62,500 nucleotides of DNA from Cristatella mucedo. Lineage: Eukaryota > Bryozoa > Phylactolaemata > Cristatellidae. Position 1 is the first letter of the stretch, and every line of letters starts with the position of its first letter. Below, piece after piece: positions 21,936 to 33,500 of this stretch. The translations under genes were made by a program, and so were the position numbers. The notes under the pieces were generated by a model that saw only the letters and a program-made list of their open reading frames with translations, was not told where the DNA came from and made no database searches. The DNA lies in assembly GCA_009760855.2 (NCBI GenBank), contig WPIO01000008.1:1470001-1532500 (forward strand), written 5' to 3'.

Positions 21936-22640
21936 ATTGGTTTCAAGTATTCTGTCCTTTATTGTATGGAATAGCTTGCCTGTTACTGGTGCTGATCAGT
22001 GTCTTATTGATGGAGGTAAATATGAGGGACAGTAGAATGACGATGCAACTATGTTTTCCTTGGATTGCAGCACGTGTTTTTTTCGATGGCTCGAGGGGAT
22101 TTGCACGGCATTCGGTGGTAGCTCGTGTCGGATCGCCGTTGAAGTGGCTGACAGCGCAGAGCAGAGGTGGTTGAACAGGCTGACAGGCGGGCAGACAGTG
22201 AAGGGCTCGCACGATGAGGGTCACATGACCGACGAGTAAAGTAATCGGCTCGAGCTAGCAACTGCCTAAAGGCCATGCCAGTTGACTTTTTGCCCATTGG
22301 CCAGCGCTTGCGATGAGGGTTCCGTGAAACGAAACGCAATGCTGGGCTTGCTAACGTTATTCATTCCTAGGCGCCAGAATGTCTGCAGTGAATAGTGGAA
22401 TGGACCAACGGGAAAAGACTTGTATTTATCTGTATATCTCTTCCCGTATCTAATCAGTATCTCACTGCTCTTCTCCGTCTGGAAAGTCGCTAGGTGTTAC
22501 CCATTGAAATAGCCTCGAATCTATGTCTTAATTGTCCTATCTGAAATGACTGCCAATAGCATTTTGTTCTGTCTATTTTCTACGAATCAGTGCTCAGGTG
22601 TAAGATTTTCGTGTACCAGTTCCGTACGTCATCCTCGCCC
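21936..22640 (+). repeat. Repeat C2, copy 3
   Basis: It continues directly from C1 and matches 5953-6630 and 37037-37300. A minus-strand frame of 93 codons is conserved in outline with the copy at 5958-6239, but stops and shifts differ. I do not call it a gene. Confidence 0.8.
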
Positions 22641-22654
22641 ACATAAAAGCTGTC

Positions 22655-23310
22655 GTTACGCTTTGGCTAGCCAATAAGCTTCGTTAGATACAGTAAGGAA
22701 AACGTAGGCAGTATAGCTAAGTCGTCGGATGTGCGAAGGTAGCATAGTTAGGTAAGTTAAGGTAGGTAAGTAGAATGTAATTAGCAGCTTAGGGCGGCTG
22801 AAAAGGATGTACCGTAGTGGGCGGAAGGAGAGTAGACGTCGTTAAGCTAGATTTTGTGGTAGTAGGTTCGCCACTTTAGGACCTGCTAAGCAGAGACTTC
22901 TTTCGTAAGCGGTCTTTAAAATGACCGAATTGTTCATGTAATCTATTGTACACAGAGTACTTAAGATCACGAGAAGGCTGAACCTAGTGTAGTAGATAAG
23001 CTGAGTTAAAAGGATTCGAACCACGCTCGACCAAGGCACGGTTGGCTTTGTGATTTAGCTTCACAATCTAGTCTCTATCTCTTGATTAACAGACAGAAAT
23101 CCAAGCTCTTTCTGCAAAGGAGACGAACGATAACGCATCTGAGATTGGTAAACTCGTCTTCTGGCCATATCAATCGAAAGCAGCTGTGTCCTAATGTTTT
23201 TTCTTAGGTATGCTAGTGGAAACTTGAGTGCGATAATTGAGTGTCGGTCGAAGACGAAGGTTGAAGACGTAGGCAGGTGTCGAAGACGACACTTGACCTC
23301 CGAACACACG
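22655..23310 (-). mobile_element. LINE B 3' region relic
   Basis: It matches 6966-7560 along its length (ggctagccaataagcttcgt, agtagacgtcgttaagctag) and lies in the same place relative to C2 and a LINE A tail, so the two blocks are duplicates. Confidence 0.75.
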
Positions 23311-23334
23311 GTGATGGTCTCAAAATAGCATTGC

Positions 23335-23785
23335 GCCCGCTTGAGACATCATTTATTGGGTCCTTGCGATTCCTTCTTTATGTGCATACACTTGCTGACA
23401 CTGTTGCATGCTGCCACTGACCGCACTTGCATGCTGACTCTTTGCGTGTCACCTTAGACATGTTCTTCACAGTGTTTATTGAGCGTGTACTACTAACCAT
23501 TACAGCATTCTTCTTTGTAGCAAATGTGAAGCGCCTTGAAAAATATTGATGTGTCTCAGACGTATAGAACAATACAATTTCCTGTAGTCTGGACGTAGCC
23601 TGCACTTATATAATCTACAACCGGTAAAAAGAAACTCACCGGCTCGTCATGTCTGTCATTTTACGGCATTTTAATCAGTTCACACCGCTTTTAGTTCAGC
23701 CTCACTGGCTTCCTTTAAATCATCCAATCGATTTAAAGATCTTTCTGGCGTACGCTTTCTTTGGCTCAGACGTAAGGTGCTCTCT
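23335..23785 (+). mobile_element. LINE A fragments
   Basis: Bases 23335-23600 are a LINE A 3' end that partners 7590-7870. Bases 23650-23785 read LLVQPHWLPLNHPIDLKIF, the conserved [18 protein letters not shown] part of LINE A. Confidence 0.7.
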
Positions 23786-25220
23786 TTATACTGCCAAGTT
23801 GACGGTCGGAAGATGTGTGCCATATTTGAAGCACCTGCGTGGAGATGAGGTTTTCATAGGATGCCAGGAAACCAAAAAATGATTTTCCCAGGTCGCCTAG
23901 CTTGCTTGCCCTCAATCTTACTTTCTGATTCCTTCAATGGAAAGTCACACTGAACGCTCTTTACTTTCCATTCATCTTGCCGTTGCTTGCTCGAAAGTTG
24001 CAATCTTTCGCAGATCGAGCCTTCAGCGGTGATGAAACTCAAGTCTGAGGCCCTCGTCCGGCTCAGGTGACTAGCTGAACTAACCTTGCATGTTATAAAT
24101 CTCAGTTACAGACTCATCTATTACAGCCGGTCTTTCCTTCACGAAAGTCAACGTTTTACGGAGTACTTATCGTGTGCACCTGCATATACTTTTCCAGATA
24201 GAGGTCGTGATGAACGTTTGCAATGTGTCTCTGTCATGATAAATGACACAAAATCCTTTGTATATCTCGCTTTAGCTTGTATGCACCCAAAGCCTGGAAT
24301 AATTTTTTGAATGACGCTATAAAATCGAAGGACTCTGACGTCATTTAGAAGGAAGTTCGAATTGCAGCTGGTATTCACAGGACTCCCTCGTTTAGTCGTG
24401 TACGTACTTGTAATAAAAACTATGGGGTTGGTTTCTTCGCGGCATGCACCGCCCACCGCTTGCCGCTATGCAGTTCCACTGAGCGTGGCCTGAGAGCACC
24501 AGCTACCACGACGCGGCCTACGAACGTATGGTACCCGAATGCCAAGAGACGTGTCATCGCACAACTGGACTCAAGCTCAAAGGTCAGGCTATGATCGAGC
24601 CGGTGAGCCCTGTCGAATTACAGCCATTCTGGACCACCGTACCTTGCCTGGGTAAACAAATATAGCTTCCGACGCCGTGCATGCTAAAACTAGTGAGAAC
24701 ACTATGTTATCCACAGAGCGAATGTTATTTATTCCAAGTCCCACTGCCAGTACCCGAATTGTATGTACACGCCTCGAGCTTTAGAACATTCCGTTCCAGC
24801 TGCACCTCTTGATTTTGCTTCTGATTTCAAATAGGACAGGGATCGAAGAGCTTTTTTTTATTCGGTTTCATAGCACTGCCACACTTGGTTGTTCTTAAGT
24901 ATGCTACGAAGGAGCTGCCATCAGATGCAGCGATTAAACATCAAACACCAAAAGTATAGATTTCATTTTTAATTCTTAATTCAGTGAGCATGTATAGCAT
25001 GTTATGCTAACGGTTGCTCTATGCAGACATCGATGCAGGTTTAAGCTGAAGTGACACAAGGACTGGGGGCCCTTCAGTTTTAGGTCCTGAATTATTTTCA
25101 AATCCCATTGAATCGCAGGACTGCCCTAGCATGCACACCCCTTCGTCTCCTCCAAATTCAAGACGCGTGTACAAGCGGCCGAGTAACATTTCAAAATTCT
25201 TATCTGTGTTGACAGGAATA
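23786..25220. other. Mostly unassigned; small LINE A scrap at 24265-24310
   Basis: The only recognisable piece is LACMHPKPGIIF at 24270-24310, which resembles the FSSYAPTAWNSLP part of LINE A. Nothing else was recognised. Confidence 0.4.
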
Positions 25221-25224
25221 TCAT

Positions 25225-25900
25225 ATACGAGTTGGTTCGTAACTTCTCGACTTCTGTAACTTATTGCAGAGGCCGGCGCTCCAGTCTGCGTTAAGGTGAG
25301 GCGTTTACAGCAGGAGCAAAGCTCAGCAGCTAAGCCTGTCTGTCGCACTAGTTATGGTTGCCACAGTTGCCATGATGGCACGATAGGTAAGGCGAATGGT
25401 TTTCACGACCAACATCCCGAGGTCGTAAGTTCGAATCCTGTGGTGGGCGGTCCTTTATTGCCGCCACCAGAGGAGGTGGTAGTCATGAAGGTGCTTTTGC
25501 AGCTTACAAAAGAGACTGTTAAATCAGCTAGTTAGTCGTTTCCCAAACAACAAAGCAGTGCGATAAAAGGTAGGAAGAAGGTAGCACCCCTGACGATGGA
25601 CATGTAGTCTGACATGCCCTTCAGCCTTTCTCGGCGATTAATGGCCACGGCATAAGGATAAGATTTGGCCTCCTAGTAAACAATTCAGCAGCCGTGTCTG
25701 TCTGTCGTGGTAGTCGCACCTGCCACAGTCCACCCGCTCTCGCCGACCTGGACTACCTTCCAACCAAGCAGCATATTGACTTGGATGTCGATACACTCAC
25801 CTCTTTCACTTGATTGCTCGAGTTAACCTATACGCACTACTTACCAATCAGGCTATTCGTCGTTCCACTGTTTCTTCCTTCTGTTTGTTTTATGTGTTTG
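25225..25900 (+). mobile_element. LINE A fragment split by a SINE
   Basis: LINE A C-terminal RT words (aggcgtttacagcaggagca, gctaagcctgtctgtcgcac) stop at about 25370. A SINE follows, and LINE A-like words return at 25690-25870 (cgtctgtctgtcgtggtag-like, ctcgccgacctggactacct). Confidence 0.65.
25375..25535 (+). mobile_element. tRNA-headed SINE (family S2)
   Basis: Box A-like ataggtaaggcgaatgg and box B agttcgaatcc (a full match to the tRNA B-box pattern) are about 40 bases apart. gtggtgggcgg follows, and the element ends at gactgttaaatcagctag. It is the best-preserved head of the family together with 51375. Confidence 0.78.
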
Positions 25901-25939
25901 GCAATAGCTAGTTGATCTGTTAGCTATGCCTCGAATAGT

Positions 25940-26480
25940 AATAATAATGATAATACTAATGCATGTGATAAAATGCCCTCGGAGAAATTAAGCTATTTCT
26001 AGGCGGTTGGCAATTGCTGCAAAGAAAGGACGATTGAGTAGTTACTGATAGCATAGTCAATAAACAACAAGAATAACATGGTTAGGGGTGACATGCACAG
26101 GGTCAGCATGCATATGTGGTTAGTGGCAGCATGCATAATGGCAGCACCCATAAGCACACCGAGGGCAAATCACGGGGACTCAATCTATCATTTCATAAAT
26201 AGATGTATTTAAGTTTTTTTCTTAAACGTGAACAAGTCAGGAGATGTAGTGAAGCTGGTCGGGAGTGAGATCTAGGCCTTGGGAGCATACTCTACTCAAC
26301 TTCAAATGCTAAAGAGATCGCATCTACAGTGCTTACGCTCAAAAAGCCGGGGACTTTCTAAGAAAAGACACGGGCGAATTCCCTGACTCGGTAACCACTA
26401 AGCAGACGCTTAAGAACCGGATCTTCGCTGCATTCGCTGGGTCCGTATCATTTTTTCTTTCACATGCTAATGCGTCATAG
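25940..26480 (-). mobile_element. LINE A 3' end, decayed
   Basis: Tail aataataatgataatactaa, then gccctcggagaaattaagct and ggttaggggtgacatgcaca, the minus-strand order of the LINE A 3' end. It fades after about 26330. Confidence 0.72.
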
Positions 26481-26689
26481 CGCTGTAGAAGTTATAAAAA
26501 TGAATTGACATGCTCTCCTTATAGAAAATGAAACTTGGCTGTAAGAAGCTGGGAGAGTGAGCCCCAGAGGGTTGCCGTCTGGGTAGCAATTGTCGTGCTG
26601 GTTCAGCATATTCCTCCGGTGGGAGAGGGTTTATCTACCAATTGTCTGCACATTGATCTAGTAAGACAAGCTCAGGCAAAGTGCATTCC

Positions 26690-27650
26690 GCATAATAATA
26701 ATAATATAATAATATTGCACTTGATAAAGCGCCCTCAGAGAACTTAATCTCTTTCTAGGCGCTTTACATTTGCTGCAAAGTGATATGCAATAGAATAGTA
26801 AGTAAAATCATGCTTGAAAAACAATCAAAATGAATAACATGGTTAGGGGTTACATGCACTGGGTCAGCATGCAAATGTGGTCAGTGGCAGCATGAACAGT
26901 GTCAGCACGCATAAGCACATCGAGGACGAATCACAAGGACCCACTAAATGCTGTCCTAAATAGGTATGTTTTTAAGTTTCTTTTAAATGTGGTCAGGTCA
27001 GGGGATGTTCTGATGCAGGTCGGGAGGGAGTTCCAGGCTGTGGGAGCATACGAGCTAAATGCACGGTCTCCAAAGGATTTAAGGTTTGTACGAGGTATTT
27101 CTAGACTGTTGGATTCCGAAAAGCGAGTGGTACGATGCTTTGCCTGATGGGGTAGTATATCTGAAAGATAGGCTGGAGCCATAGAATGAAGAGACCTAAA
27201 AGTGAGCGACAAAACCTTGAAGTCAATCCGTTGCTTGACTGGTAACCAGTGCAGGTCGGCGAGAAGTGGAGTAATGTGGCAACTGCGACGCTCACGACAG
27301 ACAAGCCTAGCTGCAGAGTTTTGCACCAGCTGCAATCGCCTGATCGCACATGCTGGTAGGCCAGTAAGCAGTGAGTTGCAGAAGTCGAGACGAGATGTCA
27401 CGAATGCATGGACCAACTTGGACGTGGTATCCTTATCTAAGCAAGCCCTAATTTCAGCAATGTTATGAAGCTGAAAATAGGCTGATTTGACTGTGGAGCT
27501 GATGTGGTCGTCTAACGAGAGGTCGCTTTGGAATATGACACCTAGATTTCGAGCTGATGCAACTGGAGATATGCTGGCAGAGCCAATTTTGAAAGTCAGC
27601 CTTAAATTGGGAGAAGAAGAAGATAAAGATGAACTAGGCAAACTTTGTCC
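26690..27650 (-). mobile_element. LINE A, best-preserved 3' half
   Basis: A 236-codon open frame (27641-26931) ends the LINE A reverse transcriptase and C-terminal region: [58 protein letters not shown] and YAPTAWNSLPTCIR. The 3' untranslated end and an ATA/TTA tail are at 26690-26760. It is 5'-truncated at about 27650, so it cannot move by itself. Confidence 0.9.
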
Positions 27651-28364
27651 GCCCTCGTCTTTTTATTGTACTATTGTCCTAGGTAACGACACGCAGCTTG
27701 AGTGGTCAGTCTGTCCGAGCTCTCGCCAAATTCTCGGGAAACGCAAACATCGTGGCTCTTTTTCCATCGAAGTTCAAGCTTGAAAAGACACTAGAATTAG
27801 ATAAATTAAACAAGAATTAAGCATCACATCTTAGAATAACAAGAAATTCTTTCTAGCGGGCCGTAATTGACACGTTACTTGCAAGAGGTCTCACAAAGTT
27901 TGCTCACGTGAAATGGTTGTACTCCGAGCTCGTCTTGAGTCCTGTCAGGCATGCCGAAGTATGCTTAATAAGCCTCCCACGTCACTTTGATGGATTATCC
28001 GTTCGCTCGACGCTACACACAGTGTCCACTCACATAACTGAGTGCAAGCAACGTTTTGATGCACCAGTCCAACCAAAATTCCTGACTTTGGAAAACTGTT
28101 TGTGTAGTATGAAGTATTTCCTCTTTATTTTAGGCAGGATTTACAGCTCTTGATTTGAGGAGCTGCCTTTTAAATTTCGCATGCTACCGGACCCTTTTCG
28201 CTGGGTTCTCTGATGAAGATTAAGTATATTGGCTATTAAGGAAGTAGCAATGTCAAGGAAGCAATGACATCAAGACAGCAGCAGTGACGTCAAAGAAGCA
28301 GGCGTACGATCGTTGGCCCTGTTGAAGCGACCGTGATCGTAGGCGTAATGGGAACACACTTGTG
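27651..28364. other. No recognisable gene or repeat
   Basis: No exon, RNA gene or family match was seen. A short frame at 27908-28153 has no motif. Confidence 0.4.
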
Positions 28365-29254
28365 AATACGGCCTCTGCAGGATCCCCTCTAAATGGCCGA
28401 AGCCTTCGTGCATGCTTGGAGTACCGCATTAAGGTATTAGGGTCAGCTACCTTTGACCGTGGGAGAAAAAGTTGAAATCCGTTACTTGGCGCAATTACAA
28501 GGCGTTGTCGCCTTTGGACTAAACCCCGCCCGATAGCAGTGCAACTCGTGAAAACTATGACAACATCGCTTGCCGCATCTAATCGGCCACCCCGAACTGC
28601 CCTCTTCCAAGAATTCAGCTTAATTTCACCTAAGCATCGGAACCTTACTTACGACCGCTATTAGCGGCCAGTCAGAATGCGGCCACTCTGCTATTGCTTT
28701 GCTTAATTGTCTGCCGCACATTTAAGCCTCCGCCCTACATTCAGCTATCCGTGTGGAATTCGGACGCGAATTGGCGGAACGTAGCTGACGTGTTCCACTA
28801 AGCCATTACCTTTGCCCTAACGCCCAGAGATCCTCACTGAGCTCACATCCATTTGTACGACGATACCATGGGATTCGTCATTTAGCCCGACGTCCCGGAA
28901 GAGGGACGTTTGTGAAAAGCCATTGAAATCATTCGGCGATTGAGCCTTCATTTCGTATGCACCGAAATTATGCAAATCTCTTTCGGTTTCTTTCACCGCC
29001 AGCCTTGATGTAGCATCCGCCGTTCAAGTCTCATTTGAATATGCACAGCCCTACACGCTTTGCCATCTTTCAAACACAATTTTCTCATTCGTTCCTGTAC
29101 GCTTTGCGATTCAGTGCATATTTACTAACTATCGATCCCAACAGCCAGCGACCCCGAGTGCATTCGTGTTCGCTTGTTCGGAAAGTTCTAATAAAGGTAC
29201 GAGTTCGCTTTCACTCGTTAGCCTGAGTACTGTGCTGTTGTGATACGTGGTGTT

Positions 29255-29440
29255 ACGATGCCTCACTTGGTGGGTAATTCAAACAGGGAAGGTGCTCGCT
29301 CTTCATGGCACGGGTCGTGGGATTGAATCCTCCTCCAGTGGGCGATACTGTATTGACCACCAGAAGCAGCGGCGACAGCCGTCAACGCTTTTCTGCCGCT
29401 ATGTAAATGAGGCTAATAAATCAGATAACTTTTTTAGGTC
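29255..29440 (+). mobile_element. tRNA-headed SINE (family S2) in unit U copy 2
   Basis: Same insertion as 10530-10715: a box-A-like agggaaggtgctcg, a damaged box B (ggattgaatcc) and the end gaggctaataaatcagat. Confidence 0.72.
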
Positions 29441-30108
29441 TGACCGAAGCGATTGAGTGAAGAACCTCATCAACAGAATTTTGAAGTCGATGCGCTGCTT
29501 GATAAAGAGCCAGAGCCGAACCACTTATCCTGAAAGCCATAAAACGATCAATCTGCGAAAACCTTCAAAACTAAACAGCGAAGATGTCTTTACCTGTCAT
29601 CTGTGACGCCGCTAATTTAAGCCAAAAAGTAAATACCTAAACCTAAAGGATAGACATACCAAACCACTTACATGCGATAAAATATAAACTCTAAATCTGC
29701 CAAACCGCCTGGCAGTCGGATGCTGTCAAAAATGGAATGTCAACGATACAATATCTTTATAGTAAGGACATTTTGTTGCAGATGCAGGCATAAAGGTTGA
29801 CGATGAAATACGATGAATTTAAGCGATCGGACTGTTATTTTAACTAGGTAAGCGAGACGATGAAACTACATCTTACGTATCAAGTCAGGTTAATCGTGCT
29901 AGTAAATTTATTATTCGTGGTTTCTAAAGTTTAAGCGTCCAGAGAAATGTTAGCTGATTAACAGCTTTATTTGTGTAGCTGCAGAGGACAATTAACGGCT
30001 ACAACCACTGCTTGGAGTTGTCACTAGATAATTGCCCACTGCAAGAGTCGAACATGCGACCCTGTTCGTTAACAGCGAGCTAATTACCTGATATACTATC
30101 ATGGCTTG

Positions 30109-30321
30109 GGACCCAAAAGATGGGAAGCTTTACCTGAGTAGAAAGAAGCCAGAGGAAACTCTGGCGGAAGTCCATAGCGATTCTGACGTGCAAATCGATC
30201 GTCAACCTTTGGAATAGGGACAAATACTAATCGAACTGCCTAGTAGCTTGTTCCCTCCAAAGTTTCCTGCTGGATAGCTGGCGCTCGATGCAGCTGTTTT
30301 ATCTGGTAAAGCGAATGTTAG
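30109..30321 (+). pseudogene. 28S rRNA fragment, copy 2
   Basis: This is the same 28S segment as 11381-11594. It keeps ggatagctggcgctcg, the usual form, where copy 1 has ggataactgg. It has lost the usual agtttccctcagga that copy 1 keeps. Each copy therefore holds some ancestral bases the other has lost. Confidence 0.9.
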
Positions 30322-30599
30322 TAACAAACTGTGCGATAATCTTCGGCGAGCAACATATTCAAAGCGAAACCATTCGATTGGCAGGTCGCTCTCCTTCTCT
30401 AGTTAGTGTCTTAGCATCGGAGCCGGGTCGTGTTCAAGGGCCATCAAAACCGTCTAAAGTTGTTACATTGCACGGCCACTATCACTTTCCTCCAGTCCTC
30501 CTTAACTATCCGAGATTTCTCTCTGCCATGGAAAGGATTTTTCATGTAAAGGCATAGGCGCTTTACCGCTCTGCCGTAGTTCACCACAGGAGGAAGGTT

Positions 30600-33500
30600 A
30601 TGTGTGATGTAATGTAATTTAATGTAATGCATCTCCATCTGTAACTCCACAAAGTCATAAAGACTATGTGGGTGTGACGCAGGAGAGTTTGGTATAGCCC
30701 ACTCACAGCCTAAGCGGCTTGCAGTACGCATTCGGTAGCCAACAGACTTCATCTCACGAAACATAGACAAAGTGGGAAGCATAGCAGAGTCAGGAGAGCA
30801 GTTAAGGTTGTAAGTAGCATAGAAGTAGCAGCTCAGAACAGCTGAAAAGGATGTGCGACACTTGGCAGTAGGAGAGTAGTTGTCGTTTCGTAAGAATTGT
30901 GGAAGCAAGTTCCACAATCTAGGACCTGCAGAGCTGAAGCTTCTATCGCCAACGGCATTTAAGTGGTGGAATGGGAGAGCTAATTTGTAGTCCACACAGG
31001 ACCTGAGGGCGTGAACAGGCTGAAACAAATATGCAGCAGTTCAGCTAGGTACGAAGGAGCGAAGCCGTTGCGGGCCTTGGGGTCAGCGTAAGAACTTTGT
31101 TCTGTATCCGTTGCTCAACGGGCAACCATCCTAGCTCTTTCAGCTAAGGAGACACGTCCTCAAACCGATGGGACTTGAAGACTAGCCTTGCAGCAATATT
31201 CATATTCCGCTGCAGTGGCCTAATAGGTTTCGTGACATCCCGTCTCGACTTCTGCAACTCACGGCTTACTTGCCTACGAGCATGTGCGATCAGGCGATTG
31301 CAGCTGGTGCAAAACTCGGCAGCTAGACTTGTCTGTCGTGAGCGTCCCAGTTGCCACACTACTCCACTTCTCGCCGACCTGCACTGGTTACCAGTCAAGC
31401 AACGGATTGACTTCAAGGTTTTGTCGCTCGCTTTTAGGTCTCTTCATTCTATGGCTCCAGCCTATCTTTCAGATATACTACCTCATCAGGCCATGCATCC
31501 TACCACCCGCTTTTCGGAATCCATCAGTCTAGATATACCTCGTACAAACCTAAAATCGTATGGAGACAGTGCATTTAGTTCATATGCTCCCACAGCCTGG
31601 AACTCCCTCCCGACCTGCGTCAGAACATCCCCCGACCTGACCACATTTAAAAGGAACCTAAAAACACACCTATTCAGGACAGCATTTAGCGGGTCCCTGT
31701 GATTCGTCCTTGATGTGCTTATGCGTGCTGACACTGTGCATGCTGCCACTAACGACATTCGCATGCTAACCCTGTGCATGTCACCCCTAACCATATTATT
31801 CATTTTGTTTGTTTTTCAAGCACGATTTTACTTACGATTCAATTGCATTTCACTTTGCAGCAAATATAAAGTGTCTAGAGAAAGATTAAGTTCTCCGAGG
31901 GCGCTTTACCAAGTGAATTAATTTTGTTATTATTATTTTTTTGGCAGCCCAGCCAAAAGGGAATTACAATAATCAAGCTGAGACAGAACTAAAGAGCTTG
32001 CTAAATGTTTTATAAGCCACTGTGGGAGACAGCTCCTAATCTTGGATAGGGATCGGATCTGATGGCTATCTGTAGAAGCAGACTCCTGAATGAAGCTTTT
32101 GAAATTGAGGCAGCTATCGAAAACGACACCTAAATTTCAAGCACGTGGTGATGGTCGCACAACAGCATCACCTATTAGAAGAGCAAAGCCTTGTAATCCA
32201 GCCACAGATTTAGGGTGTCCTATGAGCAGCACTCCAGTTTTATCATAATTTAAATTGAGGAAGTTTACCGACATCCAGGATCGAATATTGGCAAGCAAGC
32301 ATTCACTTTGTTTGTTGCCGCACCAGATTTCAAAGGTTTGAATGACAAATACAACTGAGTATCGTCAGCAAAGAAGTGATTTCCTATTCCATGGGCCTGA
32401 ATCACTTTTCCCAGAGGTTGTGTATAAATGGAGAACAACAAATGACCGAGTACAGACCCTTGAGGGACTCCACAGGTGACCCTTTTCGTGTGTGAGACCT
32501 GACCCCACACTATACGGATTGAACACGATCAGACAAGTATAATTTAAACCACGCCAGTGCTTCGTCAGCCAGACCAATCGTTGTTCTCAATCGTGCAAGC
32601 AGAACTTCGTGATCTATGGTGTCGAAGGCAGCAGACAGATCTAGCAAAGCTATGGCAGTGACATTCCCGTCGTCGTTGCCACGTAGAATGTCATTGTTAA
32701 CACGGAGGATAGCAGTTTCAGTGGAGTGCTGCCTTTTGAAACCTGATTGAAATGTTTCTGACATTCCATTATTTTCAATATGTTTAACCAGCTACTTAGC
32801 AATAATGTTTTCAAGAATCTTTGATAAGAAAGGAAGAAGGGAATCTGGACGATAGTTTGCTAGGACCTCAGTGTCTAATTTAGGCTTTTTAAGAGTGGGT
32901 CTAACCATTGCCGATTTGAAGGACTTGGGGACGAACCCTTTTCCCAATGTAGCATTAAAAATCTTGGTTATGGCAGGGCTAAGTTGGTCTGTCAGTGAAG
33001 ACCACAGAGATGAAGGTTTTGGGTCTTCGGGAGACGAGCTCTTTTTGCTAGACCTTATTAAGGCAGCCACATCGCAGGCAGAAACATCGGAGAAAGAAAG
33101 GTCACAGGTTGAGGAACGGCGATTGCTTTGGTCGGAGGGGGCTTAATGGAGGCACGAATGTGCACAATTTTTTCAGTAGAAGAAGAAGGCTGAAAACTTT
33201 TCGAAGACCACAGAGATAATGGTATTGGGTCTTCGAGAGACAAGCTGTCTTTGCTTGACCTTATTAGAGTAGCCATATTGCATGCAGAAACCTCGGAGAA
33301 CCTTGTAAGGAAGGTCACAGGTTGTGAAACCGCGATTGCTTTAGTCGGAGGGGGCTAAATAGAGGCACGAAAGTGCCAAGATTTTTCAGTAAAAAAAGGC
33401 TGAACACTTTTCGGCTGAGTCCTTAATATCTGGGCAGTCAGACCTCTAAGAATTGGCCAGTAAATGGATTACTGTCTTAACAACCTGTTTAGTGTCCGAC

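Larger units (their letters stand above)
28365..30856. repeat. Segmental duplication U, copy 2 (contains 28S rRNA piece)
   Basis: Partner of 9237-12130 in the same orientation, starting at aatacggcctctgcaggatc. It lacks the roughly 390 bases present at 10135-10520 and is not preceded by repeat R. At the right it runs without a break into a long LINE B. Confidence 0.92.

Noticed and set aside
25375-25450. Possible functional tRNA gene
   Set aside because: A- and B-box words are present but the acceptor stem is not complementary and related copies share a long non-tRNA body, so it is a SINE head. The same holds at 51375 and 59638.
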